A stretch of 64,000 nucleotides of DNA from Prosopis cineraria (GCF_029017545.1 NW_026555341.1:1364001-1428000), one strand, 5' to 3'. Positions 21,509 through 34,473 are shown, counted from the first letter of the stretch. Notes: generated by a model from the letters alone, not told the origin. Made by a program: numbers and translations.

Positions 21509-24500
21509 ATGGACGTTGTGGTTGAGGTGGAAGAGAGCTTGAGAGAGTTGAGGGAGAGCTTCAAGAGTGGACGTACCAGAAGTGTGAAATGGAGGAAAAC
21601 CCAGATCACTGCGCTTCTTCAGCTTCTTCGTGACCAAGAAGAGGCCATCTTTAGAGCTCTCCATCAAGATCTTGGCAAGCACCCTGTTGAATCTTACCGC
21701 GATGAGGTTTCTTTTTGGCTCCTAAATCTTTACAAACTGTAATAAAAGAGAGAAAGAAAGAAAGAGGAGGCCCTAACTTCCTTCAGAACATCTAAAATGT
21801 GGGAAAATCTGTGAAGAGACCAACTTTCGGGATATAATCAACTTCAAATATCTTAAAGTTTGATGTTGGGTTTATGTTAGTGACTGATTTGTTCTTTTGG
21901 TGTAGGTTGGAGTTGTAGAAAAATCAGCCGAAAATACTTTGAGCTGCGTTGAGAAATGGATGGCTCCTAAGAAGGTTAATTTGTTTTCATTCATTTCCTG
22001 ATGAAGATAATTTCTCCTTTCCACAACCCGTAACTGATTCTGTTTCTGTTTAGCTTGATTGGACGCTATCATTCTATTATTTCAGTGGAAGCTATCATTC
22101 TATTGTTACTGTTTCTTTTGATTGTTTGTTAAATATTGAAATAGTACTATGTCACTTCCAATGCTAAAAATAGAAATATGAATGGTACACAGTAAAGTAA
22201 CAAAGGAATTTGGGTTTAGTAAAAGAAGCTAGTCTATCACAACATGGTGAACTAAGGTTTAAATCCTTACTGAAAGAAGTGCCCACATTTAGTGCCTGGT
22301 ACCTCAGTAGAAGGGTACATGTGAGTAATCCAAAAAAAAAAAAAGTAACAAAGGAATCTCTTAGGTCCAAATGGCATTCAAGAGTTTCCTCATCCATGCT
22401 CTAGAAGCTTCACTTGATATGCAGATATAGGCTTTGGAAGAAGCTTCCGAGGAATTTGCTGAACATCTAGCGGGTATAATAAGTAAAAGCTACTCACGAA
22501 AAAGGGGGAAAATCCCAATTAGAAAATTCAGCCATGCAGCATTAGAACCTAAGTTTCGAATACTGATATCAACATCAAACTTAGATTTGTCTTCAGTCAA
22601 AATTCTCATGAACAGAAGTATTCGAGTAAATTTGGCCTGCAAAAAGTACGCTGATCAAATTGATCAACGCAAGGTATATTCTACTTGAAAATGTGCATTG
22701 TATACTTGCATGTCTGTTTATGTTTGACTTAAATTTATCCATCCATGGTCGATTTAATCTGACTGAGAATTTTTCATGTCAAACAACTACCATTTCGTTT
22801 GGATTCTGTTGAACCAAGATGGTGATGATTGTGTTTGTTCTTAGCTATAGTACAGCTGCTTCTCCCAATGTTTACGGCTGAGCTTTGTCTCAGTCACAAT
22901 TAACAAGGATTTTTGTGTTGGGGGCGATTGTGGCAGAGTCACATTCCTTTCCTTTTCTTTCCCGGAAGTGGAGAGGTGTTATCAGAACCACTTGGTGTGG
23001 TTCTCATATTTTCTGCTTGGAACATCCCTATCGGTGAGTCTGAAAATTACTTTGTTCATATTTACAGACTAGGCAGTGAATTATTCATTGATCAAATTTC
23101 ATGCATTCTTTATAGAGATAAAGTCATCTGTCCTCTGCGTTTTGATCTCTAAAGCGGATCCATTTGCGTGCAGCTCTATCACTGGATCCATTAATTGGAG
23201 CAATATCTGCAGGAAATGTGGTAGTCCTTAAACCTTCAGAGCATGCTCCAGCATGCTCTTCCTTCCTGGCTGGTGCCCTTCCTCAATACCTGGACTCTAA
23301 AGCCATTAAGGTTATCGAAGGTGGATCAGATGTCTGTGAACAACTACTACTGCAGAAATGGGATAAAATATTCTTCACTGGTATTTTTTATTATGATTAG
23401 CTACTTCATTTCATTGAACTTGGAGAATAAGCTCATCATGTTTTCCTGCATCTGATTGTCTATCAACTTTAACGAAGGTAGAATTTTTTCAGGGAGTCCA
23501 CGGGTGGCAAGCATTGTCATGTCTGCTGCTGCAAAGAATTTAACTCCTGTCACTCTGGAGCTGGGTGGAAAATGCCCTGCCATACTTGATTCCCTCCCTA
23601 ACCCTTCAGATTTTCGGGTAGGGCACGCTTATTGATTCTGAAACTTTTCTTGTTAAAGTTCATAATCTAATGAAAACTTTGCTTCCGCAAATTTGATGGC
23701 ATTGAAGATGGCAGTCAAAAGAATTGTAGGAGGGAAGTGGGGAACATGCAGCGGACAAGCATGTATAGGAATAGACTATGTGCTGGTTGAAGAGAAGTTC
23801 GCATCTGTTTTGGTAATCTTGACAGCATCAACAACTGATTCTAATTTTGAAGATTTATTTATTTTGGTAATTGTAAGTTGCTTTTGTTCTTTCAGGTAGA
23901 TTCATTGAAGAAGATAATCAGGAAATTCTATGGTGACGATCCAATAGAGTCAAAGGTCACTGCCAGAATTGTAAACAAGCACCATTTTAAGAGGTTATGC
24001 AGTCTTCTTGAAGAGCCTCAGGTTCGGGCTTCCATTGTTCATGGCGGTTCAGTTGATGAAGAGAATCTGTATTTTCTCTAACCCTATCCATCCATCTCCT
24101 TAACCCAACAAATAAGAAAAGGGTTTTTCATCCATTTCTGAAAACTTTTTCAGGTTCATTGAGCCCACCATCTTATTAGATCCTCCACTAAATGCTCAGA
24201 TAATGGCGGAAGAGATATTTGGTCCTTTGCTTCCAATAATCACTGTGAGAATCAACAATAGCAATCCCCTTTGCTGTTCGGAGTTGTCACAAATATTATA
24301 CTACTGAGCTGTTGACTTGCTGTTTCTGCAGATGAATAACATTCAAGAAAGCACAGGATTCATAAATTCAAGGCCAAAACCTCTGGCCATTTATGCATTC
24401 ACCAAGGATGAAGCTTTCAAGAGAGCGATTCTATCAGAAACGTCGTCTGGAAGTGTTACATTTAATGACACACTGGTCCAGGTACTGCTGGTGACATCCC

Positions 24501-24817
24501 TCATTCTTAGAAGTTAAATTTTGGAGTGAAGAATATTATTTATTCTACGTATAAACGGATCATTGTGTTTCCAGTTTGTATGCGATGCACTGCCATTTGG
24601 AGGGGTCGGGCCAAGTGGGATTGGAAGGTACCATGGGAAGTACTCTTTTGAGACCTTCAGCCATGAAAAAGCTGTGATGTATAGAAACCTATGCCTTGAA
24701 ATAGAGCCAAGGTACCCTCCTTGGAATAAGTTCAAGCTGCAGTTCATAAGACTGGCATACAAACTGAACTACGTTGGTCTATTACTGCACATGCTGGGAG
24801 TGAAAAAACACAGCTAG
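21509..24817 (+). CDS. ALDH3F1: Aldehyde dehydrogenase, ALDH3F1 type
   Basis: This is a NAD(P)+-dependent oxidation enzyme converting aldehydes to carboxylic acids, a class linked to stress detoxification. Ten exons join in phase: 21509-21706, 21906-21974, 22937-23033, 23174-23380, 23493-23617, 23708-23812, 23896-24068, 24154-24244, 24332-24481 and 24575-24817. They give 485 residues, the usual ALDH3F1 size (484 in Arabidopsis). Visible motifs are SAWNIPI and GNVVVLKPSEHAP (cofactor-binding part), IFFTGSPRV, the catalytic Glu in TLELGGKCP, the catalytic Cys in SGQACIGIDY, EEIFGPLLPI, and PFGGVGPSGIGRYHGK near the C terminus. ESLRELRES and SGRTRSVKWRK at the N terminus point to the 3F1 subgroup. 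There is no clear plastid signal, so it is probably cytosolic. All introns are GT-AG. Intron 2 holds a SINE. An AATAAA at 25052 may be the poly(A) signal. Confidence 0.95.
22197..22357 (+). mobile_element. tRNA-derived SINE with 13-bp target duplication, in ALDH3F1 intron 2
   Basis: A 13-base direct repeat GTAACAAAGGAAT occurs at 22197-22209 and 22345-22357. It encloses a 135-bp unit (22210-22344) that ends in a run of A. Inside, AAGGTTTAAATCC fits the RNA polymerase III B box, and the sequence about 30-40 bases before it could be a weak A box. Together these are the features of a SINE retroposed in the same orientation as the gene. The perfect duplication suggests a fairly recent insertion. 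Confidence 0.8.
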
Positions 24818-25778
24818 ACAAAATCGACTTCTCATCAACTATGTCCTAGAAGCACTTGCTTTTCTTATAATGTTACTACTAGCTGTTTCCATCGGACGCA
24901 TTGCAAAATGGGTGCAGAACTTGCAAACAATTTCTTCTTTCCTTCTTAAATCCGAAAAATCCTTCCCTTCAACGTATTTATATTTCCATGAGCTTCAAAC
25001 GCGATTGATAGTGCATTATTGATCATTGTATTGAGACGGTTGCTAATTCTCAATAAATAGCAAACATCTACCATGAATTATCAAATTTCTTATCATCATT
25101 CCGAAATTTCTTTCCAACTCGTAAGAGAAGAGCAAGGCCACAGCTAGGCGCACCATTTGTTTCAGAGACACTGCAATAACCATTAACACACACTCCAGAC
25201 ACTGATAAATATCCTCCATTTCAGATTCAGAATATTAACCAATATTGGCAATCCTCGGTCTTTTCTTGGGGCAGGAAAAGAATTACAAAGCCATCCACGT
25301 TAAAAATTACACAAAACAAGGAGAAGCAAATTACATCTTTCCTTTTTGCAGCAATCGTTAAGTATGGCTAAGATTGGAAGACAACTCTCTTGATCTCTGC
25401 CAAGAGCTTGTGACACTTTCTCTCTCTCGCTAAAATTGGGAATAAATAGTAAATTCACAAATCTATAAAAACACGAGTAATGCATTAGACCAGATCATTT
25501 CCCAAATGAAAGGGGTGCATAGACCGACTATATTTAAATCCAAGCACCTTTACCCCATAATCACAATATTTCGAGTTTGTTTACTCCTTAAAGTTGCTAG
25601 AGTCACATTGTTTCCTCTTCCTTTACAATACCACGTAATTGGGCAAATGACAATTTACATCAAAGTTATTACGCGTTTCAAGGCATCCTGCGTTCTCAGA
25701 ATGCCTCTCTCCCATGAGGATTTTTCTTTCAAAAGGATAATCCTCTACTCTAATTTTGTTAAGAAAGATAACTAGAAA
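24818..25778. other. Convergent 3' flanks of the ALDH3F1 and UBC genes
   Basis: The two genes end tail to tail with 961 bases between stop codons. This contains both 3' untranslated regions and an AATAAA at 25052-25057 on the plus strand. I see no further gene. Confidence 0.6.
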
Positions 25779-28478
25779 TTATACTTTATCATCATGGAAC
25801 CACCACCTTGTCTCCTTAGGAGATCTACCATTTCTGCAGTTCTTTACATAGCGATCATTATCTTCAGGACGTTGCTGCAAGACAAATCAATAGAGTCAAT
25901 ATGAAACCAAAGGATGAGACAACATTAACACAAGTAAAACAAGTAACAAGTAACAATGTAAACAATAACCAATGATTAATGATAATAAGAATAATAACCA
26001 ACCAAGAGGCTCAAATTAAATTAGTTCAAAGTCAAAACCTGCTTTAAACCAGTTGAAAAAGAACCAAGGCAGTATGCGCCCAATTTTTATTTATGTATAA
26101 ACATATATGATTTCTTAACTTTAAAACGATGCAAATCGGTTCACACCTTTACAGTTGAGCTTGAAAGCATTGAGAGAATGCTGATGCAGATAGAACTAAC
26201 TGTCATGGCCGGGGACCATGAGTCATACAGTATATCTGCAGAGTTTTATAAACGGAGATATTAAACGTCAGCTCACAGCAATGAGGTATAACTGTCATTC
26301 AATCAAACTTCTATAGTGTAAAATACATGTGACAATGTATTTTCAGCCTTCTTGTGCATTCCCATTTATCACACACGCACACGCACACGCGCACAAAAGC
26401 AAATATGCTGTCAAGGTTTAATGTAACATGCTCACACTGCATTCTGGAAAGATGAGGAAGTTCAAGACGAAAGTTAATGATTTATCACTTCCTTCCACCT
26501 CAAAACCCATGAGAGTGAGAGAGGGGATTTTTTATTAGAGAAAGACGCTACGCGCATGATGGATGCTATCAACAACAAATATAGACCAGCGGATCCAAAT
26601 GTGGAGATGCTTGAATAGAGTAAGGAGTTAACACTGCATCTTAACTCCTTTGCCACTCTCAATTGTTAGCCTTCTCATACTAATGTCATTTTACTTGAAA
26701 TTTATTTTTAAAAAAGATCCCAAGCAGCAAATCATGAACCTTATCAATAATCATTGACTAAACAGCCAAAAACACTTGAGAGAATCTGACTGATTAAATA
26801 TGCAGGAATCTTTTAGTCAAATTTTTATATCAATCATATAGAAAGTTGAAATCTTTTTGCGAGAATTCCAAGAGTTCCCCCTTGAAAAGTGAGAAGAGAC
26901 TAAACAATAGATGCAGATCCAACCCAGAACTAGACCCTTCAAATGGGGAATATTTCAAATAATAATAATAATAATAATAATACAACGATTGGAACATAAT
27001 TTCAAAAACAAAGAACAAAATGTGCAGGTATCCAAACACAAATGAAATTTGAAAACTAAAAATAAAAAATAGAAGCAAGAGTGACAGACCCAAACTTATT
27101 CCTTCTGCTTCCCAGGCATACTGCAGTTTTCCTACCTCTTTGCCAGTTACCTTCCAGCTGTTAATCCCAATATTTAGAATTTACATCTCACAATAAGGCC
27201 TTACTAGGATGATCATCAGCCAAAGAATTATCTTCTCTTATTGTCCTTCCTTTCTTCTTAAGTTTGCCAACTCTTTAGAAATACTTTCAATTGCCTGGGC
27301 AAACTCCTTATCCCAAGAATCGCTGATGCCTAAACTACCCATTTGACCCCAGCCTCTTTACCGTGACTTCTTAGCAGTTATAAGAGTTTTGCATGTCATA
27401 ACTTGGAAGTCAATTTGGAAGCATTTAAAGCATCTGAAAGAACGGATAACAGAAAACTAGATGCAAGTCCAGCAAATACCAAAAACCTCCAAACAAAGTT
27501 TATGCAATAATAAAAAATTAGATGTAACACCATTAGCAAAGAGCATATTACAAAATTAGACACCATAAACACAAAAATTTATTTTAAAAAAACAATACTA
27601 TATACAACCACATGCATACCTAAACAAATGTGCCCGTTGCTATAGATATGGGGATGCAGTGGAGCAGGGTGCAAAAATATGACCTGTTAAAGCGTCCATA
27701 ATTCAGGTCAGAAAAGAACAGCATCACCGAAAGGCAGAACTTAGAGCTAAAAGGTAGAATTCACATATTTTACAGCTAAAATACTTCCACAGCTTATGTG
27801 GTACCTGTGGAGCTTCCATTGGGTAGTGCTCCGGAAAGTCGACCTGAAGTTGGTAGGTTTCATTGGCGTAAAGTGTACCCGGAGCTCCAGTCACTTCAAT
27901 AACCCACCTTTGAGTAAAAATCACAAAGACAACGTAACAGAAAAATGACGTGAGTAACCAAAGGATCAATAAGCCAAATCAAAAAGGACAAGTAGAAACT
28001 TTAAAGGCAAACGATTTAGGCCACAGCGGGCATCACAAGCAAATAGTTAGCATAAAACCCCAGTCCGCCAATTAGACTAGAAAGCAATAAGTGTCAGTTA
28101 GTGTGTACGAATTCTAGGACAGTTAATCAAGGGCCAAAAATCCTAAATTTCTCAATCGATTTTGCAGGACCTAAAGACTGATAGGAAAAAGAACCAGAAA
28201 CGAATCAGGGCAGAAGTGAATAAGAAGAAATAGGTACCTTTGAATATTATCGGTGACTTTGTGCTTGAAACCGGCAGGGGGGTTGACCTGCCACTCCACA
28301 AGTTCCTTCTGAAGCCTATTGCAGGCAATCTTACTCAGAGCCTGAACATCCGGATCCAAATACAAAGCGTAAAGAAAAAGATAAATCGATTAGATAAAGA
28401 AAAAACCATCCAGAAAGCGGGATTGAGATGGGAGAAGTTAGGGCTAACCTTGCGAGAGGTAGCGGAAGAGCTGGTCAT
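25779..28478 (-). CDS. UBC17: Ubiquitin-conjugating enzyme E2, UBC15-18 class
   Basis: An E2 accepts ubiquitin from E1 on its active-site cysteine and passes it on to substrates with an E3. Six exons on the minus strand join in phase: 28478-28449 (MTSSSATSRK), 28341-28238 (ALSKIACNRLQKELVEWQ), 27907-27805 (GAPGTLYANETYQLQVDFP), 27683-27620 (HPAPLHPHIYSNGHICL), 26235-26147 (DILYDSWSPAMTVSS) and 25874-25779 (ending WWFHDDKV). They give 161 residues, exactly the length of this plant class. The catalytic Cys is in HICLDILYDSW. The usual E2 HPN triad reads HPH, which is normal in this class. All introns are GT-AG. Intron 4 contains an ATA microsatellite. Calling it the UBC17 orthologue rests on synteny; UBC16 and UBC18 are nearly identical. 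Confidence 0.95.
26959..26983. repeat. (AAT)n microsatellite
   Basis: About eight AAT units lie in intron 4 of the UBC gene. Confidence 0.9.
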
Positions 28479-29025
28479 GATTTTTGCTCGGGAAGACGAG
28501 AGAGAAGAGATTTGACGAAGTTATGCTTCCCCCGACCTTTTTATTTCTGTTGCTTTTTATTAAAAAGTCCCCGTTTACCTCAAGTATGTTTCTTATCACG
28601 CCAAAAAAAATCAATGTATTGATATAAAATCGATAATATATTACATTATTTGATATATTTCATTTGACTATATAATATATAAATATATAAATATATATAA
28701 GCATATATATTTCCAATTTTTTCTATATATTTTAGAAAAATATATTTGAAGTTATTATTTAGTAATAATAAAACTGTTAGTCTCTGGTCGTTTTACCTGT
28801 CGATTTGATTTTTAAAATTTAATTTTTTTTATCAATATAATCATTTTTTTAAGTTATCAGGGTGGCCATTGTATATTTGAAAAAATTTTAATTAACGATT
28901 AGAGAAGAAAACTATTTATCAATAGATCCCAAAAAATTTAATGAGTTTTTTTGACTGAACTTAAATAAAGTTGATGGTTAAAAAGATTAAAATGTCTTTT
29001 TTTAGAAAAAAAAAGTAATTAACAA
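28479..29025. other. UBC 5' flank and AT-rich sequence
   Basis: The first 100-200 bases would hold the UBC leader and promoter on the minus strand. The remainder is AT-rich with no gene that I can support. Confidence 0.4.
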
Positions 29026-29610
29026 TTAATATTAATAAATTAATAAGTAAAGGCGGAGAATTACTAACTAATGATTTTATATATCGGATAAAATGATTAA
29101 ACTATTATAATTATTGGCAAGTTAAGTCATGTAATTTAAAAATAATATTGATAAATTAATAAGTAAAAATTAGACAATTAACAATTAATAATTTTATATT
29201 TCAAAGAAAATGATTGAACTAGTATAATTATTGACATCTAAAGTTAGATAATTTACAAATAATGTTGGTTAATTAATAAATAACCTAAGAAAATTAACAA
29301 ATAGTGATGGTGCTTTTCTATTAAATAGAGTGAACAGACCTTGTAAAAAATTTACAAGTCAAGTTAAGTAATTAATAAATCATGTTAACAAATTAATAAG
29401 TAAAGTTATGAAATTAATAAGTAATATTTTTAAGATTATGAAATCACAAGATTAACTACTTAACAAGTACTGTTAAAGAATTAAAAAGTACAAGCAAGCA
29501 ATTAATAAATAAATTTAGATAGTTAACTAATTAATTGTATTTTTAACAAGCATTGTTAGGGAATTAAAAAGTACAGATAAGCAATTAACAAATAAAGTTA
29601 AATAGTAATC
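29026..29610. repeat. Degenerate tandem repeat, about 118-bp unit
   Basis: Two adjacent units (from about 29031 and about 29148) share ATAAATTAATAAGTAAA, then CTAATGATTTTATAT, then AAAATGATTRAACTA and TATAATTATTG, then a spacer ending AAATAAT. A third, partial unit starts at about 29268. To the right, shorter repeats of AATTAATAAGTAA and GAATTAAAAAGTACA continue to about 29610. The origin is unknown. Confidence 0.6.
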
Positions 29611-30404
29611 AAGTAATGTAGTTGACTTAAGGAGCTCCAAAATGAACTTGCCACGTCTGCTATTGCAATATCATTTTAAAGTTTTTACAGATAACATAAA
29701 GGAAATAACAAGTGATGTAATATTATTAACATATACCATTTACAGGCTTCACAAAACAAAGTTTTTACTTGTTAATTTTGTAGAAGTGTATTTCAATATT
29801 TTCAATTACCAATTTTATTTCAATTTAATTAAAAAACTTGCAGAGAATTTTTAGATTTTTTTTGAAACTCATTGATAAATATTTCTCTTCCTTAATCTTT
29901 AATTAAAATTCTTCCTATATATTTTTTATAGAAAAGTTTTGAAATATAAATCAGTTATCAAATTATGATATATACAAAGTAAATCTCAGACTCTCATTAT
30001 AATATGTATACGTGGTCAAATAAAGCCAAATTTCCTCCTTTTTTTTTTCTATTCTATATTTCCTTGTTTTACTATTTTCTTTTTTCTCTTATACGTTTTG
30101 TTCTTGTTTTTTAAATTTTTAATCCATTCTTAAAAATAATTACATTTCTTTTTTATTAATAGACACGATCGCTAATTCAATATTTGGGTATTTATATCAA
30201 TAGATTTTAATAGTATTATCTCTTTTTTAAATAATAAACACTACATTGATTAAAATTAAATTTAAAATACTGAATTGATAATCGAAAGAAATTTAAGGAG
30301 TTAAAAGTTTTATTATACCTATTGTATATCCTTCGTATCATACACATCTAATTGTTAATATATTAGGATATTCGTTTAAATTTACAAGTTTAATTAAATA
30401 AGTA

Positions 30405-30458
<54 letters not shown>

Positions 30459-30684
30459 TATTATTTAATTAATCAAGTTGGAGGAGCGCGTGGATGAGAT
30501 GTTACTGACTTATTTCCGTGACTCGTCGGTGTTCGATTTAAGATCGTAGTTGGAAGTCGATGAGGGTCAATCAAACAACTTTTGCTAGTCTGGCAACCAA
30601 TGTTCAATGCTCCATTACACACTATAAAAGCAAATTAATCATTTTTTAAATTTAAATTTAAATAAATAGAATAATTATAGTAAT
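29611..30684. other. AT-rich intergenic sequence
   Basis: No supported gene is present. An ATT microsatellite lies at 30405-30454. Confidence 0.4.
30405..30454. repeat. (ATT)n microsatellite
   Basis: About sixteen perfect ATT units are present. Confidence 0.95.
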
Positions 30685-30939
30685 TACTCCATCTTTTTAA
30701 AAATATAAGATATTTTTAATCGAATATCACCTCTCAATAAAGTAGCTATCTACTTTTCAACTAATCCTATCTTTCCATATTTATCTCCATTAAATAACCT
30801 ATAATAAATATAAATTTATTATCAATCGAAATACTTAAAAAAAAAAGATAATGATTACATTTTAAAAGATTAAAAATACTTTACATTTTTAAACATTTAA
30901 TTTTTTAAAAATATCTTATATTTTTAAATTAAGTCAGTA
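30685..30939. mobile_element. Stowaway-type MITE (copy 2, opposite orientation)
   Basis: Ends TACTCCATCTTTTTAAAAAT and the complement TACTGACTTAATTTAAAAAT are inverted copies flanked by TA. The right interior, read on the minus strand, gives AAATGTAAAGTATTTTTAAT. This matches the left interior of the MITE at 14141-14414, so the two are the same family in inverted orientation. Confidence 0.75.
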
Positions 30940-32240
30940 TTAATTATCTAGCATGGGAGTGGGTGAGCGGGCAAGGCTTCTTTCGTTTTCAATTAAAAAA
31001 ATAAAACGGGAAAGAATCGCAACCAATGAAGTGAACTTGCTAATATGTATGCCTGTGAGTCCCTAATCCTATGAAAGGGTCCATATTTGTTCTTAATATA
31101 TTAAATGTCCGTTAAATTTTTACTTTTTTTTTAGTTAAACCACACTTCCTAAAATTGAAATGCCTCATCAATCACTATCTAAGTTTGTTTCATCCATCAA
31201 TATTAGGAATTGAACTCTCAATGAGTTGCTAAAAAAATAACCACTCACATCAACCTAAATTAGTGAATTCTTGGTAGCGTTCACCATCTTCAGAAAAAAT
31301 TAATGATAAAAGGTGATATGTGAAAGTAGAACTTTATTCACAAAAAGTTGCAAGTCAGTGTGCACAACTAAGGACGTCCATCTTGATTAGCGTCCAATCA
31401 TGTTGGGTGTGGTGGGAATACTCAAACAATAAATATGCACTAGTAAATAATGAAGATTTCCATTTCCATTTTCTAGGTAAAAGAGATAATTGAATGGAAA
31501 GTGATGATATTATCAAGTAATTATTGAATGAAACATGAATATGAACTCTCATGTACTTATCATGTTTAAACAATATTTTTATTTTTATGATAAATTATCT
31601 TAAAAGGAGCACCTGCTGACTTAAATTAGTTAATTATCCAAACAATATTATTCTCTATTTATAGAGTGGAGAAAGAAATTTTTGTGATTCTATTTATAAA
31701 TCATATCAATAAATTTTCATCATAAATTATTCTTTTTATGCTCCATTAAATTTTGAAAAAAATGTATTATTAAAAAAATATATATATATATAATTGAGAA
31801 TTTATTATTTTTAAATATAATTAATAAATTTTAAGACTTTTTTATTTTAATAAAATGTATTGAAAGTAATATATAAATACGATAAAAAAAATTATTGCAA
31901 TATCATTGATTAAGGTTGACCCTTTTAAATTAACTATGGATTAAAAAGCAGAGACCCAAAAGAGTGACGTGTTGTGGTGGAGAGCGAGATGAGATCATGA
32001 GATGGATAAAAGGAAGGAAGACAGGCTGTCCAACAAAATATCGCGGCGCAACCAAGGAGTCAGTGTTTATTGGCATAAAGCGACCGATGGTCCCTCCCTC
32101 CGTAACCATTCGGGATTACAACTCAACAACGCCATACCCTTTGTTTTTTTAAGCATTATCTTCTTTCAACTTTGCTCCTCCATCAGTTTCACCTTTATCT
32201 GTACTTCTAATCTAAAGGTCCCTTTTTTTTTAGTTAAAAA
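30940..32240. other. Intergenic, no gene supported
   Basis: Open frames at 31355-31573 and 31964-32256 show no domain that I recognise. A short AT dinucleotide run is at about 31779-31792. Confidence 0.4.
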
Positions 32241-32510
32241 TGTCAAAAAAATATAACTTTAAATTTTTAGGCTTAGCTTCGTTCACATTTTATTATTAAT
32301 TTTTAAATTTTTTTAATATTTTAAGTTTTTATATTTTTATTTTTTATATTTTAAATTCCTTTAAAGTCATATATTTTGTTATGAAGAGATTTAAAACACT
32401 AAAAAATAAAAGTATAAAATTTAAAACATTAAAAAAAATGCAAAGAGCAGTTATAAAATGTGAGTAAAATGTAGAGATATAAAGTTATATTTGTTAAAAA
32501 AAATCTCTAC
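32241..32510. mobile_element. Foldback-type MITE (copy 2)
   Basis: The left part (AAATATAACTTTAAATTTTT through TTTTTATTTTTTATATTTTAAA) is largely the reverse complement of the right part (TTTAAAACACTAAAAAATAAAAG through AAAGTTATATTTG). The inner arm words TAAAACACTAAAAAATAAAAG are identical with those in 3571-3800. Confidence 0.6.
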
Positions 32511-32801
32511 ATAAGGAACAGTACCCTTTTAAAACCCTGGAAGATTCAGATCATGTTAAAGCATTATCATATACTTAATGATCAAAATTCACATTTGCTC
32601 TGTGCTGCTGACCCAATATTCCGTCAATTGTTTCTTGGAATAATAACTTTGTTGACGCCAAGTATTTCAAAAGAGTGGAAGAATGTTATTCTCTCTTTAA
32701 CCTGTGGTTACGTTGCATGATAGATTCTTTTCATCTTCTTCACATCGCTGGAACCACTGTCCCTTTTTACAGTTTTTCTCCTCTTCGATCTGCTGTGTAT
32801 G

Positions 32802-32849
<48 letters not shown>

Positions 32850-34473
32850 CAGTCAAAAGGATGAGAGCGTGCTTTTACAGATTTGTGCATCTTCCATTGT
32901 TGGGGACTGGATTCTCTTTGGCTGCCATGGACTCTGTAACCCTAGCCGGAACCTGTAAATTGAGGTTATTCCAAAAGTAGGACCATGGTTAAGATAGCAT
33001 TGAAGATAAGCAAGCATATTCCAAGCGTGATTTCCTGCCATCAACGTCCAAGAAATTTGCAACACCGACAAGCTTTTATTTTAATAACTGCTTTTACTCT
33101 CTCGGGGTTTTCCTCCCCCTACACTCTGCTGCCCAACCACTTTGCTTGACTTTGTATTTGGCTGCCTCAGTTGTATTTAAGGTTCTCTGTTCTATTTATT
33201 TATTTAATTTGAGGTTATAGTCATCTGAATTATGCTATCTATCTACAGGTTCTGTGAGTCAAGCCTCTTTATTCCCTTTGTTTACTCATCTTCATAATTT
33301 TAAAAACTAAGATGATATTTAATTGAATAATAATATTTACTTTGTTTTAATTATTTGATGTAATTAACTTTAACTAGATAAATTGATCATTTATGTTTAA
33401 TAAACATATTTGACCCATCGTAATACAGTAGAACAAATCAATAGTCCATTACGGCCAACTAGAGCCTTTTTTGGTAGGCAAAAAATTAATAGATACATAC
33501 GCTAAAAAAATGCTGTTTACCAAACAAATTGGGCATAAACACAGTGGGCTATCAAGGACAAACAAAAAAGTTGCTTTCTCACTAGTGACTATTCATAACA
33601 ATTAACAATAGTTTAATTTGAGGTTGAGTTCAAGTCCCAAGATATACAATAGCGTAGCTAAGCATGCAAGGCATGTCTTGCTAGTGATATCTGCGATTGC
33701 AAAACCCTCTGAAAGAGAGCCCTACTTAAATAGGGATCCAAATCCAGATTAGTCTGGAGTAAATTGGACGAGTAATGAATTCAGCATATCCAAACACTAT
33801 TAAAATACCGGATGCAAAAGCAAAAAAAAAAAAAGGAAAGAAAAATAGAATTTAATATCCAACACCGAAAAGTACATGAACCTTTCAATGTAAACTTTTA
33901 TAAAGCAGGCTAATCACTTGTTTTGGCACCGTAGCATTTGCTAAATTAAAAATGTTGAGGAAAAGAAAAGTGCTATTCTCACTACATCGGAAAAAATGTA
34001 TTTAGAATACAAATAATACATAAGACGGTGCTACGGGGTAGGCGTGGGTAAAAAGAAGGCATAGTCAACGTCCACTGTGAAAGTCGCACAACAGAACCAG
34101 AGTGTACTTCTGATGACGACATTGAAACTTGAAAGAAATGGTCACTGTCACAAACCAAAAAAAAAAAGGACTGTCTTCTTTTTTCCCAACTAGAGAAACT
34201 GTCCATTTCATCATCATCATCAACATCAAGAAAGACTGAGAATGTCAGCTTACATTCATACAGAAAAACTGGAAATACACACAGGAGGCCTGGCTAAATA
34301 AAGATCATGAATAATGGTCGATCGAGTTTAGCACATGTGTAACAGTGCAGGCTGACCAAAATCCCACTTCAGCTGCAAAAGGGAGCCGATTCTTGTACGC
34401 AGCTTGGGTCTGCGAAGCAAACATTTTAACTTTCATTCAAGACGCAGGATAAGTTTCTCAGGCCAAGTTTAGG
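32511..34473. other. 3' flank of D2HGDH and intergenic sequence
   Basis: A TC/AC compound microsatellite lies at 32803-32851. The open frame running through it is low complexity and is not called. About 34000-34473 should contain the 3' untranslated region of the D2HGDH gene, which reads leftwards. At about 33620-33640, GAGGTTGAGTTCAAGTCCC resembles a polymerase III B box, but I could not define SINE ends. Confidence 0.4.
32803..32851. repeat. (TC)n(AC)n compound microsatellite
   Basis: About sixteen TC units are followed directly by about eight AC units. Confidence 0.95.

Noticed and set aside
22434..22688. 84-codon plus frame in ALDH3F1 intron 2
   Set aside because: The protein is complete without it; exon 2 and exon 3 join in phase and match the family without a gap.
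32675..32980. 101-codon plus frame
   Set aside because: It runs through a TC/AC microsatellite and has no recognisable domain.
33560..33835. Possible SINE
   Set aside because: A B-box-like word and a poly(A)-like run are present, but no flanking duplication could be found.
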